From Bradyrhizobium sp. RP6 (lineage in GTDB: Bacteria; Pseudomonadota; Alphaproteobacteria; Rhizobiales; Xanthobacteraceae), in NCBI RefSeq assembly GCF_003837805.1, contig NZ_RQIT01000032.1, positions 1 to 64,000 on the forward strand: a DNA stretch of 64,000 bases, given 5' to 3'. Numbering within the stretch: the stretch's first letter is position 1; each line of letters starts with the position of its first letter. Positions 19,160 through 27,565 of this stretch are shown here, piece by piece. Below the pieces are notes generated by a model. That model did not search any database and had not been told where the DNA came from. It was given only the letters and a program-made list of their open reading frames with translations. The position numbers were made by a program, and so were the translations under genes.

Positions 19160-19696
19160 CTAGCCCTTGATTAAGCTGTTTTGATTTTGCCGGAGCATTA
19201 ATAGCCGCTGTAGTTCCTGCTGCAGGATTGCCAAACATTCTCGCGCCGTTTTGTCATTCGGCGTCGCCTCCAACGTTCGCGTCAAGCGCTCCAGAAGAAC
19301 ACCATGCTTGTCGGCGCGCAGTACGTCCGGATGACGGAGGCGTGGAACGACGAAGGAGAGTAGTCCGCGGGACAGATTGGGACCATAGAGCGAAGCCAAT
19401 ACCGCGCGCGGATCTAGCTCATTTGCCCCTGCTTCGCTTTCGAATAGAGTGACGCGCTGGATGGCGCCGACGGAGTTGACCTCGAGCGCCGCTTCGCTCG
19501 CACCATCAATTGGCAGATCATGCGTAACCGCATCCCGCCACGACGCGCGCTTCGTGCCGCTATCCGCATGGACGCCTCCGACTTCGAGTTTATCACCTCG
19601 CGAGGGAGGCGAGCCGATGACCGGTGCGTGCTGGCCCGCATCTAATCCCTGCGATGAGGTGCCGGGCCCTACAGAGTGCTGGGGCAGCCTAGCCAT
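19160..19696 (-). CDS. sctX: Probable SctX-like type III secretion protein
   Basis: A 178-residue protein. The first 70 residues are low in order. The C-terminal half is helical with a pattern like YscX: LLERLTRTLEATPNDKTARE, then CLAILQQELQRLLMLRQNQN. YscX ends in a similar two-helix unit. YscX-type proteins are early substrates needed for needle assembly and bind a small TPR chaperone. The next gene encodes exactly such a TPR protein and the one after is sctV. The ATG at 19696 follows AAGGAG. The protein is longer than YscX (about 120 residues), so this call depends on order and weak similarity. Confidence 0.5.
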   Translation of the reverse strand: MARLPQHSVGPGTSSQGLDAGQHAPVIGSPPSRGDKLEVGGVHADSGTKRASWRDAVTHDLPIDGASEAALEVNSVGAIQRVTLFESEAGANELDPRAVLASLYGPNLSRGLLSFVVPRLRHPDVLRADKHGVLLERLTRTLEATPNDKTARECLAILQQELQRLLMLRQNQNSLIKG

Positions 19697-19729
19697 CGCC
19701 TTCTCCTTCTTTCTTGCAGGGTAGAGACT

Positions 19730-20623
19730 TTAATATGGCAAAGCAGCAGATCGGCCGTTGCGACTGAGCAGAACACGTCCATCCTCAATTCGATCAACGG
19801 TCCATCCATTACTTAAGAGCGCGCCGACGAAATACTTCTGTCCGGCAATAAGCAGATAAGGTTCGCTTCCGCGCCAGACGGCTTGGACAGCAATCGAAGA
19901 CGGCATCTTCTCCTCTTTCACCGTGACAGCATTCACAAGGGTCGTGGTACCGTTGGTTTGGCGATCGAACCATTGCTGGATTTCTTTCCATTTTGCGACG
20001 AGGTTCGGCGCAATTGTGCCTTCCGCGGTCACAACGCCGGGGCCGCGCCCGATCTTAACGTCAAGAAGGCCCGCTCGTTCGATTTCTTGCCGCAGCGATA
20101 CGGCCATTTCATCAGCAGCTCTCGGATCGAAATGATCGACGGTTGGCTTAGTGGCAATCTCGACGGCGCGCGACGACTGGGTACTTGGCACCACCGCCCT
20201 ATCGCCGGGGGAGAGGATAATTGAGACGGTGCCGATCACGACAGAGCTGAGCAGAACCAGGCTGAGTGCGATGATCGAGCTGCGAGAGCGCTTGCTCGAA
20301 GCAACTGGCTGGACATCCTCTGTCGACCAGCGGATGGACATCGCACCAGCATGAATGACCGCGGGTAGGGGCACTCTGACGCTCTCACCTGAAGTGATGC
20401 TCGCGAGGCCGTCTATGCTGATATTGGCGGCGAGCGCCTCGACTTCAATCGAATCGCGCTGCGCGATGATCCGAAGGTGATGCGGTTCAAGCCCTTGTTC
20501 AACGAAGATCATGTCGGCATCGAGGCCGCTGCCAACAATGCTTTCGCCGCCCGCTGCCTTTCCCTTGAGCCCGGTATAGAGCCCCGAAAGCACCTCGAAC
20601 TCGAGCGAAACAGAGTCGTTCAC
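19730..20623 (-). CDS. sctD: Type III inner-membrane ring protein SctD (y4yQ-like)
   Basis: A 297-residue bitopic protein. Residues 1-105 form an FHA-like cytoplasmic domain (VLSGLYTGLKGKAAGGESIV, DMIFVEQGLEPHHLRI). Residues about 116-138 are a membrane helix (SSIIALSLVLLSSVVIGTVS), and the rest is periplasmic with ring-building folds. The start is GTG at 20623, chosen for the strong AGGAGG about 5 nt upstream. A perfect 11-bp hairpin lies between nopA and this gene and may set expression ratios. With RhcJ this protein forms the inner ring of the basal body. Confidence 0.85.
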   Translation of the reverse strand: MNDSVSLEFEVLSGLYTGLKGKAAGGESIVGSGLDADMIFVEQGLEPHHLRIIAQRDSIEVEALAANISIDGLASITSGESVRVPLPAVIHAGAMSIRWSTEDVQPVASSKRSRSSIIALSLVLLSSVVIGTVSIILSPGDRAVVPSTQSSRAVEIATKPTVDHFDPRAADEMAVSLRQEIERAGLLDVKIGRGPGVVTAEGTIAPNLVAKWKEIQQWFDRQTNGTTTLVNAVTVKEEKMPSSIAVQAVWRGSEPYLLIAGQKYFVGALLSNGWTVDRIEDGRVLLSRNGRSAALPY

Positions 20624-20647
20624 GATAACCTCCTGAATAACGAGAGA

Positions 20648-20672
20648 AGCCGTACGGCAGTGCCGTACGGCT
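20648..20672 (-). promoter_or_regulatory. Perfect intercistronic hairpin between nopA and sctD
   Basis: AGCCGTACGGC, a 3-nt AGT loop, and GCCGTACGGCT make an 11-bp perfect stem in the 115-bp gap between nopA and sctD. No T run follows on the minus strand, so it is not a classic terminator. It fits an RNA-stabilising or partial-termination element that would raise NopA levels over downstream genes. Confidence 0.6.
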
Positions 20673-20738
20673 CATCCAGATTTCGTCATTCACAGCGCGG
20701 CGACGGTAGCAACGCGGTGAGCCACCCGTCTTGCAGAA

Positions 20739-20930
20739 CTACTGAACGCGCTCGTCGGCGACCTTCTTCTCGGACGAGAGTTCGGTCGTGATTCGACGCA
20801 TTGCCACGGCCTGGGCCTGAACTTTCTGGCTAACACGCTCGAATTCAGCCATCTGGTTCTGGAAGCCCGTATCGCCCGTCGGCTGGGCACCAGCAGCGCC
20901 GCCATTTCCGCCAACATTGTCAACTGCCAT
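20739..20930 (-). CDS. nopA: Needle/pilus subunit NopA (SctF)
   Basis: A 63-residue protein with a Gly/Ala-rich N terminus (MAVDNVGGNGGAAGAQPTGD) and a long helix (MAEFERVSQKVQAQAVAMRR). Size, composition and position between nopC and sctD match NopA of rhizobial systems, the small subunit that polymerises into the extracellular pilus. It lies 42 bp downstream of nopC in the same operon. It has no signal peptide, as expected for a type III export substrate. Confidence 0.85.
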   Translation of the reverse strand: MAVDNVGGNGGAAGAQPTGDTGFQNQMAEFERVSQKVQAQAVAMRRITTELSSEKKVADERVQ

Positions 20931-20972
20931 GTCTACTTACCTTTCTGTTAGGATAACCTTGGTTCTGACTTG

Positions 20973-21281
20973 TTACGAGTTGTGGGCCGGCGAGATGATC
21001 GCAGGAATCGAAAGGAACATGGGCGTACCGCCGAGCGTGCTGAGCCCAAGGTTCAGCTCCGGGCTCTTGCTGAGAGTATCTGACTTGGGTTGTACCTCGC
21101 TCTTGTCGCCGGCGTCTTTGTCGTCTGCGGCCTTATAGTGGTTACCCTCGTCGGGCACCGAGGTGTGGACCACCTTGTCAAAGACCTTGTCCACGGTCCC
21201 GCCCAGTGCCGAACCAATGGCCGCTCCGGCAGGACCGCCAAGGTATCCGCCGGCAGCGCTTCCGATCATTTCTCCGATCAT
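20973..21281 (-). CDS. nopC: Secreted protein NopC
   Basis: A 102-residue protein. Residues 1-35 are Gly/Ala-rich (IGEMIGSAAGGYLGGPAGAA), the middle is charged (KAADDKDAGDKSEV), and the C terminus is Leu/Pro-rich. It is the first gene of the operon, about 70 bp downstream of a tts box and immediately before nopA, matching the nopC-nopA pair known in rhizobia. NopC is a type III secreted protein with no characterised enzymatic fold. An AGGAG site precedes the ATG at 21281. Confidence 0.75.
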   Translation of the reverse strand: MIGEMIGSAAGGYLGGPAGAAIGSALGGTVDKVFDKVVHTSVPDEGNHYKAADDKDAGDKSEVQPKSDTLSKSPELNLGLSTLGGTPMFLSIPAIISPAHNS

Positions 21282-21345
21282 CGCATTCTCCTATCCTCGT
21301 CTTGTTGCGCTCAATAGACGACTGCTCGCCTAGATTTCAGCGGCC

Positions 21346-21379
21346 TCATGCTAGGGGCGCTAGCTTTCGAAAAGCTGAC
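21346..21379 (-). promoter_or_regulatory. tts box of the nopC-rhcV operon
   Basis: On the minus strand the sequence starts GTCAGCTTTTCGAAAGCT, the core of the TtsI-binding element, and continues into a CTAGC end. It lies about 65 bp upstream of the nopC start and points toward it. Confidence 0.85.
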
Positions 21380-21956
21380 GAGCCTCATGTTGAGGCGAGT
21401 GGGTTGATCTTTTGCGGCAGCCTTGCATCTGCTCGCAATCACCGGCTCGCCCGGGCGTTCCCAGCCCCGCCTATAATCGGCTTGGCTCAAGGCCGGGTTG
21501 GATGGTGCTTAGCTGCGCGTTCAGGAATGAGTTTACCTTGCGGACCCTGCACAGGCGCGTGGCCTGCCGGATAGAGCGCGGAAGCGGGATAAGGTCATAG
21601 AGTTGTGCGGGTCTCAGTCCGCGCTTGACTCGCTTGGCTAACATGGGCGGCTTGCGAAAAATCAGGTTCCGTGAAGATCCTAATGCCGGAGAGACTGGTG
21701 CGCGCGCGTGCTCAACCGATCGATCGCTGCTCGCAGATGATGTGCACGACCGGCGGGAGCGCTGATTGCGCGGGGAGGATGAGATGACTGGTTGATGACC
21801 GGCAGACGTGGCGTATCGCGAAGACATAGGGGCACATCTGGTACCAGACGATTCTTGCGGACAGGTGCGTTGAAGCTTGCGATACAGCTTAGCGAAGGAT
21901 GCGTCTCGCACATGCGATCGATGTCAAAGTGCGTGCGGCTTCGCTCGCTCATCGTC
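21380..21956. other. Divergent control region, no gene
   Basis: The region between the two divergent tts boxes has only short frames without domain matches. Confidence 0.4.
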
Positions 21957-21990
21957 GTCAGCTTTTCGACAGGTATTCGGGCTACAGTCT
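21957..21990 (+). promoter_or_regulatory. tts box of nopE
   Basis: GTCAGCTTTTCGACAGGTAT at 21957, one base off the core at two places, followed by a GCTACAG end. It points to nopE, whose ATG is 214 bp downstream. Confidence 0.75.
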
Positions 21991-22203
21991 TTGTGAGTTA
22001 AATGCGGTGATGTGATCGTGCGGTTACCGTGGTGCGGCGAGAGGAAGATCTCATTAGGGCTGGTGGTTCTGGCAAGAGAAGCAGTCGTTCGTTCGGATGA
22101 GCTAATGGTGCGTTCTCATGCAAATCGAAGCTGCGTACCTTGGTTGACTATGCGTAGCGCTCGCAGTTTTACAGATTTCGTCTATGCAACAGGAGTAAAC
22201 TAA

Positions 22204-23649
22204 ATGCCGTATCTTCCCGTGGCCGGTCTTCCGGTGGTGGGCGCGCCCGACTCGATGAATGGAGTGGTGCCAGAAGGCGCGGTTGTCACTCCCGCCTTCA
22301 ACGCCTTGTTGGGACAGTATGCTCCGGCGAGCTACCAGTACCTACCGGTGGCCTCACCAGCCCTCGTCAGTTCGGTCGCCGTTCCCGTCGTCGTGACGCC
22401 AGCCGTCGTTACGACCCAAGCGTACATGATGGCGCCTCCTCCTCCCACCATGCTGATGAGCCAGCTGAATCAAAATTCTGAGCCTGCTGTGGATCCGGTG
22501 TGGACGCATGAGGTCAAGGATGGCAAGGCCACGATCAACCTTGGGGACAAGTACACGATTACGGCCAATGAAAAGGATGGCACCTGGACAGTTCGCAACA
22601 ACCAGACTGGTCATGTCACGGTAATTCATGGCGATCCCCACGTTGATGCCGACGGAGACGGCAAAGATGACTTCGATTTCAAGAAGGATATGACGTTTCA
22701 GCTCGACGACGGCACGAAAATTACTGTCAATAACGTCGACTACGGTAATGGTGAGGCCATCTCTTCAAAGCTTACCATTACGAACGGCCATAACGCGATG
22801 GTTGTCGAGGGGCTCGGCGACGACAAGGATGGCAAAAACAATCTAAGGGTGACGCAGTCCAATGCTGGTATGACGCTTGACGAGCTGACGTCCGATGGTG
22901 CCCAAACGATCCATGAGAGTGGCCAAGGCTGGGTCGATGGGGCCGGACGCGCGGTGAATCAGGCGAGCATCGATGCAGGCGAACAAGGGCGCGGGCCTGG
23001 TAACTACCAGTATGCAAGCGCAGCGCCTGCCTCTACCGCCCCCGTCTTCTTCGTTCCTCCGCCGCCGCCGCCTCTTGCGATGGTGCCTGTTGCGGTCGCC
23101 CAGGCACCGACGCAGTCGTCTCAGCCGGCGCCAGTCTGGTCGCATGAGGTCAGGGGCAGCAGGGCCGAGATCAAGCTTGGTGATAAGTATTCGATGCTGG
23201 TGGACGAACGTGACGGAACGGTGCTCATTCGCAACAATCAAACGGGCAAGATCACAGCGATCCACGGCGACCCCCACGTCGATGCCGACGGTGACGGCAA
23301 GATCGATTTTGACTTCAAAAAGAACATGACCTTCCAGCTCGACGACGGCACGAAAATTACCATCGACACCGTTGATATCGGCAACGGCAAAACGATGGCA
23401 TCGAAGCTGACCATTACCAACGGCGACAATGCCATGGTCGTCGAAGGTCTTGGAGACCGCTTCGACGGTAAGAACAACCTTAAGGTGACGCAGTCAAATG
23501 CGGGCCGTACGCTTGATCAGCTGACTTCGGATGGAGCCCAGACGATTTATGAACAACCAGGCTCGGGCTGGGTCGATCGGTCTGGACGCCAGGTTAACCA
23601 GGCGATCATCGACAGCAATGAGAATCCAGGCACACCGTCGGACGCTTGA
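22204..23649 (+). CDS. nopE: Type III effector NopE with two autocleavage (DUF1521) domains
   Basis: A 481-residue protein with two near-repeats. Each contains WTHEV or WSHEV, LGDKY, VRNNQTGHVTVIHGDPHVDA (or its twin) and DFDFKKDMTFQLDDGTKIT. This is the DUF1521 (MIIA) domain, which in NopE1 cleaves itself in calcium between D and P of GDPHVD. The expected sites are after D144 and D356. Pro-rich linkers precede each domain (APPPPTM; VPPPPPPLAM). The protein has no Cys and no signal peptide. The ATG at 22204 follows AGGAG. It has its own upstream tts box and a downstream terminator. NopE1/NopE2 of Bradyrhizobium are secreted into plant cells and affect nodulation in a host-dependent way. Confidence 0.93.
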   Translation: MPYLPVAGLPVVGAPDSMNGVVPEGAVVTPAFNALLGQYAPASYQYLPVASPALVSSVAVPVVVTPAVVTTQAYMMAPPPPTMLMSQLNQNSEPAVDPVWTHEVKDGKATINLGDKYTITANEKDGTWTVRNNQTGHVTVIHGDPHVDADGDGKDDFDFKKDMTFQLDDGTKITVNNVDYGNGEAISSKLTITNGHNAMVVEGLGDDKDGKNNLRVTQSNAGMTLDELTSDGAQTIHESGQGWVDGAGRAVNQASIDAGEQGRGPGNYQYASAAPASTAPVFFVPPPPPPLAMVPVAVAQAPTQSSQPAPVWSHEVRGSRAEIKLGDKYSMLVDERDGTVLIRNNQTGKITAIHGDPHVDADGDGKIDFDFKKNMTFQLDDGTKITIDTVDIGNGKTMASKLTITNGDNAMVVEGLGDRFDGKNNLKVTQSNAGRTLDQLTSDGAQTIYEQPGSGWVDRSGRQVNQAIIDSNENPGTPSDA

Positions 23650-23698
23650 GTTGGCCGCAAGCCTGGCGAAGCGTTCTCAGCTTGTGGGTAAGTCACTG

Positions 23699-23722
23699 AA
23701 GCGGGCGTTAGCGCCCGCTTTT
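23699..23722 (+). terminator. Rho-independent terminator after nopE
   Basis: AAGCGGGCG, a TTAG loop and CGCCCGCTT form a 9-bp stem followed by TT. It lies 50 bp after the nopE stop. Confidence 0.85.
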
Positions 23723-24309
23723 CGTGTTCGGCGAGGCAGATGAAGATAGTAGGTGCGGCGGCGTATCGATCTGGATCGCCGCTCTCATCTCGCGATCGGG
23801 GCTGTCTAAGCTTGGGCGCCAATCGTACCGACAGACCCGCCATGACCTCACTGATCAGGTACCCGCAACATTTTTCGATGCTGGTCTCAGCGGTCCAGGA
23901 GCTGTGCTGGTATGCGCGCAGCGAGCGCCAAAGCTGCCGACTTTATGATCTCAGAGGGTCTCTCTGACGCCCAATTTCGCGGGCGGCTCCAGAACCGATC
24001 TAGGACAGCCAGCTGACGGAATTGATCATCAATGGGGAAGCGGTTGGTTCCGCTTGAAACCTGCTGACTGAAAAGCACTCGATGAATCCGCATCGAAGAG
24101 TGTGGCGTATGCCCGCCTAGCTAGACGCTGCGGCGTCTTCCGAGAGTTCCCAGTGCGATCGGATTGCGACCGGCCGCACCGCCAACCTGGAGGACCACCT
24201 AAGACGCGTCTAGCGGCTGGTTTGCCAAGTCGGCTGCTTCGCCCGGTCGTTCTCGGTTCGGCTTGCCTTCCGAAGAGTCTTCCCTGTGCGCGTCTGATAA
24301 TCCGGGCCT
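23723..24309. other. No recognisable gene
   Basis: Short overlapping frames only, on both strands. No family motif is seen. Confidence 0.4.
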
Positions 24310-24513
24310 TCACCCATCATCTAGCTCGCTCATAGCGTCATCCATATCTGACTGGGAATCGCTTATGACCTGGGTGGCGACGGCAACCAGAGCCTTTTCG
24401 AAGGCTCGCTGCAACAATGCTGCGGGCGAGTTGTCGCCGCCGTTCGCGGCGTTGTCGGTGTTTGTGCCAGCTTCTGGCGCCGTTGCTGCGATATCGGCTG
24501 TGCCTGTGTCCAT
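24310..24513 (-). CDS. Small tts-box-linked protein, candidate secreted
   Basis: A 67-residue acidic protein. The N-terminal half is Ala/Gly/Asn-rich (DIAATAPEAGTNTDNAANGG). A helix follows (LLQRAFEKALVAVATQVISD), then an acidic tail (MDDAMSELDDG). A TtsI-box-like site lies about 50 bp upstream in the right orientation, which suggests type III control. Size and composition recall small needle or secreted proteins, but I do not recognise the family. No strong ribosome site is seen, so the start is uncertain. Confidence 0.5.
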   Translation of the reverse strand: MDTGTADIAATAPEAGTNTDNAANGGDNSPAALLQRAFEKALVAVATQVISDSQSDMDDAMSELDDG

Positions 24514-24560
24514 GTCATAAAACCCAGATAGCGGCGGCGCCGCGAGATGACCTATTCCCG

Positions 24561-24594
24561 CCGTTCTAGCAGGGACAGCTTGCAAGAAGCTGAC
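24561..24594 (-). promoter_or_regulatory. tts box upstream of the 67-residue ORF
   Basis: Minus strand GTCAGCTTCTTGCAAGCTGT, with the GTCAGCTT and AAGCT halves kept and a variant centre. Confidence 0.6.
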
Positions 24595-25525
24595 GAAGAG
24601 TGAGGCTGGATTAATGCTGTGATTCCTGCGCTCAGTGATCTCGGGTGGCTCCGCGCCTTTGGAGTTTGATGCGCAAAGGACGGTGCCGGTTCGAATCATT
24701 CGGCCGCTGTTGTCTCCAGGAACATCGGCGCGCATCGGTCCGGCTCCAGGCGCGACTGAGGGCCAGTGGATCGGATGGGCATCTGCGCTCGGCTGCCGTA
24801 GAGAGCTGGCCTCTGTCTCACGATACGAGCTAAAAAGCTATCGACGGAGGTGCGCCTTGCCCGGCTTCTGAAACAGGCCATCGCGTGCAAGTGGCTGCTT
24901 TGGCCCGGCTGCAAAAAGGAGATGAGAGACCTTGGGGTGCCGAACAGAGTTTTCGCGGATCAATCCGTCGATCTCTGATGATCATGCTTTGGATGATCCG
25001 CGGGCATACGTCACTGAGAGCTGTTATCAGCAGGCCGTTACCGCCGGATGCTAGAGTCCTCGTTTTGCGAATGATCAATCGTTCGCCAAGGAACGGCGGA
25101 CAAGCGGCAGAGCAAGCACTTCGATGTTGAAGGTGCTCAGGGGGTCGGTCATACCCTGACTCTCCTGATCCGGAACGCCCTTACCCTCATCTCGACGGCA
25201 TGAACGTCTCGCGGTGCTCTTAAATCGCACCGTACTCGCGGGTCCGGCGCGCCAGACCTGATTTCGCAGCTAAATTGCGATGTTCTTCTCCGCGGGCCAT
25301 TGTGTTCTCAGCGAACCATTGAGAACTGTTTCACGCATTCGGCTCGCGCGGTCTTTGATTTGGCCGCTACCCCTCGCGAGCTGGTCTGGCACTTAGGAGT
25401 GGCCGGAAAAGAGAAGGGTGGCCGCGAATACCCGCCGGCAAGCTCGCCTCTCACCAGGTGTCCTGCGATCTCTGAGTCTTTGTCGGCCCCGCGGAGATCG
25501 CCCTTCCGTTGCACGGCTGCAGCCG
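24595..25525. other. No recognisable gene
   Basis: About 930 bp with only overlapping short frames. A GGTTCGAATC stretch near 24690 looks like a tRNA T loop, but no tRNA fold surrounds it. Confidence 0.4.
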
Positions 25526-26392
25526 TTAGGGGATGGGCGGATCTTCCGCATCTAGAGGTTGGTCTTGCCCTCCCTCTTCAGGCCAAAGGGTCGGATCTAG
25601 CGAAGGTGTGAGACGAATGAAGTCCTCCTCTCTCCATTCGGCCGTATGAGGCACGCCGAGAATGGCGAAAACTGTTGTCGGGTTGTCTTTGCTTGGCTTC
25701 ACTCCGCTGCGCTCCAGCATGTCCATCTGAGCGCCGGTGGCTGTTTGAGGCGTAAACACCCAATAGTCCTTGGCGAGATGTCCGTCCCACATACGGAACT
25801 CGGAAAGTTCTGGCGGAGCTGCGGAAGACCCAGGTTGGGCCGGTCCCGCCTGCAATGGCCGGGCATGGGAGGGGCCGGCGTGCGACGGCTCACCCTGAAA
25901 AGGGGCGGTGTGCGATGGTCCTGCATGCGATGGGCCCGCTTGTGGCTCACTGTGCCGTGGCTCGGCATCAGACGGGTCGACATCCAGATTCTGCCATATC
26001 AGATCTTGATCGAAGCCGGGATGTTCCTCGATCGCCTGAGCGATGGTCTGCGGCGAGAGATGCTGCCGGCCGTTTTCCGGCTCAGGCGCGGCGACAGCCG
26101 CAGGCGCGGCATTTAGATTATCCTGCCAACCCGAGTCTGGCGAATGGGGATGCGCTAAATCTTCGTAAGGCGGATACAGGTGTCCGGTATCAAAGTATGG
26201 AGAGTAGGGATGGCCCGCGTCCAGATAGGGTGAATAAGCCTCGCCCTGCAGCAGTGGATGGGCGACGCCCTGCGCCAAAGCGGGAGCCTGTGCGTCGCTG
26301 AGCTGCCGGTCGAATTCGGTTGCATCTGAAGCCGTCCGTGCTGCGTCGGGCTCCGGGCTCGTATTCGCCGGGGCGACTGCATTGAAATCCAC
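25526..26392 (-). CDS. Candidate type III effector with Pro/His-rich repeats
   Basis: A 288-residue protein. After a disordered leader comes a set of 10-12-residue repeats (SPYLDAGHPY, SPYFDTGHLY, PPYEDLAHPH). A run of five-residue GPSHA-type repeats follows (AGPSHAGPSHTAPFQ and on). The C-terminal 95 residues (MLERSGVKPSKDNPTTVFAI, then LGVPHTAEWREEDFIRL) resemble the C-terminal module of the 813-residue effector at 36328-38769 (LLPSRDVPMTVFLIHGQRYT). A GTG start at 26392 is chosen for the AAGGAGG 6-7 nt upstream. A tts box lies about 200 bp upstream. I infer a secreted effector; its activity is unknown. Confidence 0.65.
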   Translation of the reverse strand: MDFNAVAPANTSPEPDAARTASDATEFDRQLSDAQAPALAQGVAHPLLQGEAYSPYLDAGHPYSPYFDTGHLYPPYEDLAHPHSPDSGWQDNLNAAPAAVAAPEPENGRQHLSPQTIAQAIEEHPGFDQDLIWQNLDVDPSDAEPRHSEPQAGPSHAGPSHTAPFQGEPSHAGPSHARPLQAGPAQPGSSAAPPELSEFRMWDGHLAKDYWVFTPQTATGAQMDMLERSGVKPSKDNPTTVFAILGVPHTAEWREEDFIRLTPSLDPTLWPEEGGQDQPLDAEDPPIP

Positions 26393-26594
26393 CCTGTTCC
26401 TCCTTCCAACTGATGACGCGCATCGAGTTCCGCGAAGCCTCGGCTAGCTCGGAAGCACACGTGCGGAGGCCCACATTGATTTTTAATACTCGCGCCGCCT
26501 GCAAAGACAGCACTACCTAATTTCCCTTGAGCGCCTGGTCTCTGATCCCTCTATCAGGGTTGCCCCAAGCAAGGCAGCCGTCCAGACCTCGCAG

Positions 26595-26630
26595 GCTCAT
26601 GCTGGGGACCGTAGCTTTCGAAAAGCTGAC
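26595..26630 (-). promoter_or_regulatory. tts box of the Pro/His-repeat effector
   Basis: Minus strand GTCAGCTTTTCGAAAGCTAC, a near-perfect core. The gene start is about 200 bp downstream. Confidence 0.85.
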
Positions 26631-26697
26631 GATCGGATGAATATAGGCGTACGCCGGACGGACCGACTTTGCTCGGAGCGGTTTTGCATCTTCGACC

Positions 26698-27417
26698 TCA
26701 CTTCTGGCCTGGACCGGTTTCGCGCAAAGTGCCCTCATGGTGCGGCGTTTCGGGAGAACCTTCCGGCCGCCCGTCTCGCAAGACCGTGCTCGAGGAACCG
26801 CGAAACAACATCAAAACCGACTCGCGTTGTGGCCTCTCGGCTGCGACGGGGCCGCGCCGGGCCTGCGCTTCCGCCACAAGGCCTTTAAGGGTCTGGTCCA
26901 CCAGCGCAACAAATCGGGGTGGGCCAGAAGCAAGGATGAGGCCCTCTCCCGGAGCCGGTTTCACGATATAGCGCTCATCCGAGATGTTGAGCGCGTCGAG
27001 CGCGGAGGTGAACGCATCGAAGCTGATCGGGTTCAATACGATGAGCCGGCTTTGCGCCTCGTGGGCGGCGGAGATGTAAAGGACGAGCCCGTCGTAATAC
27101 CACTGAAGATTGTACAGGTTAGTCAAACGATCAAGGAATTCTCGTGGCGGCAGGTCCGGCATTCGTCCGCGAATCCGGCCCTTGACCTCGGCGCTGACAT
27201 TGACCCTGATATTGAGATTGTTGCCGAACTCCTGCAGCGCCGCAGGAAGATCCTGATCGAGAACAGTGTAGCTATAAGGGGCGGACGGCAGCGAAAGGGA
27301 TGCAGCAGACGAGCGCATTATCCCGATACAGACAAAAACGCCGGCACAAAAAATTCTTGTTAGAATATGTACGATCGTGGATCGCGCGAGCATTCCCGGA
27401 CGCCTTCCGCTCATCAT
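26698..27417 (-). CDS. rhcC1: Secretin N-terminal part RhcC1 (SctC, split)
   Basis: A protein of about 239 residues. A hydrophobic N-terminal segment (TIVHILTRIFCAGVFVCIGI) acts as signal or anchor. The periplasmic N domains of a type III secretin follow (SYTVLDQDLPAALQEFGNNL, then RVNVSAEVKGRIRGRMPDL and PPREFLDRLTNLYNLQWYYD). The beta-barrel part is absent; it is encoded separately by rhcC2, the split secretin that marks rhizobial systems. The gene is divergent from the nopB operon. The start could be the ATG at 27417, 27414 or 27393; none has a strong ribosome site. Confidence 0.88.
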   Translation of the reverse strand: MMSGRRPGMLARSTIVHILTRIFCAGVFVCIGIMRSSAASLSLPSAPYSYTVLDQDLPAALQEFGNNLNIRVNVSAEVKGRIRGRMPDLPPREFLDRLTNLYNLQWYYDGLVLYISAAHEAQSRLIVLNPISFDAFTSALDALNISDERYIVKPAPGEGLILASGPPRFVALVDQTLKGLVAEAQARRGPVAAERPQRESVLMLFRGSSSTVLRDGRPEGSPETPHHEGTLRETGPGQK

Positions 27418-27486
27418 CAAGTTGGAGTTTGGTCCTAGCTTGAAAGCGAAAAGTGATCTTTAGATGACGTAGTCAGACCGATCTCC

Positions 27487-27520
27487 GTCAGGTTTTCGTC
27501 AGCTCGCCAGCCTATGAACT
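27487..27520 (+). promoter_or_regulatory. tts box of the nopB-rhcU operon
   Basis: GTCAGGTTTTCGTCAGCTCG at 27487: the GTCAG, TTTTCG and AGCT blocks are kept. It lies about 45 bp upstream of nopB and points toward it. Confidence 0.65.
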
Positions 27521-27565
27521 TGATCGGTTCATCGGTTAACGCCTAGGTCTCACCACACGAGCACA

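Noticed and set aside
22843..23277. Minus-strand frames antisense to nopE
   Set aside because: They are shadows of the GC-rich nopE repeats with biased residues and no ribosome site.
24680..24700. GGTTCGAATC, like a tRNA T loop
   Set aside because: The flanks do not pair as a T stem and no acceptor, D or anticodon arm fits.
27421..27470. A TtsI-like site for rhcC1 on the minus strand (TCACTTTTCGCTTTCAAGCT)
   Set aside because: Too many changes from the core and an extra insertion in the middle; rhcC1 may instead be read from another promoter.
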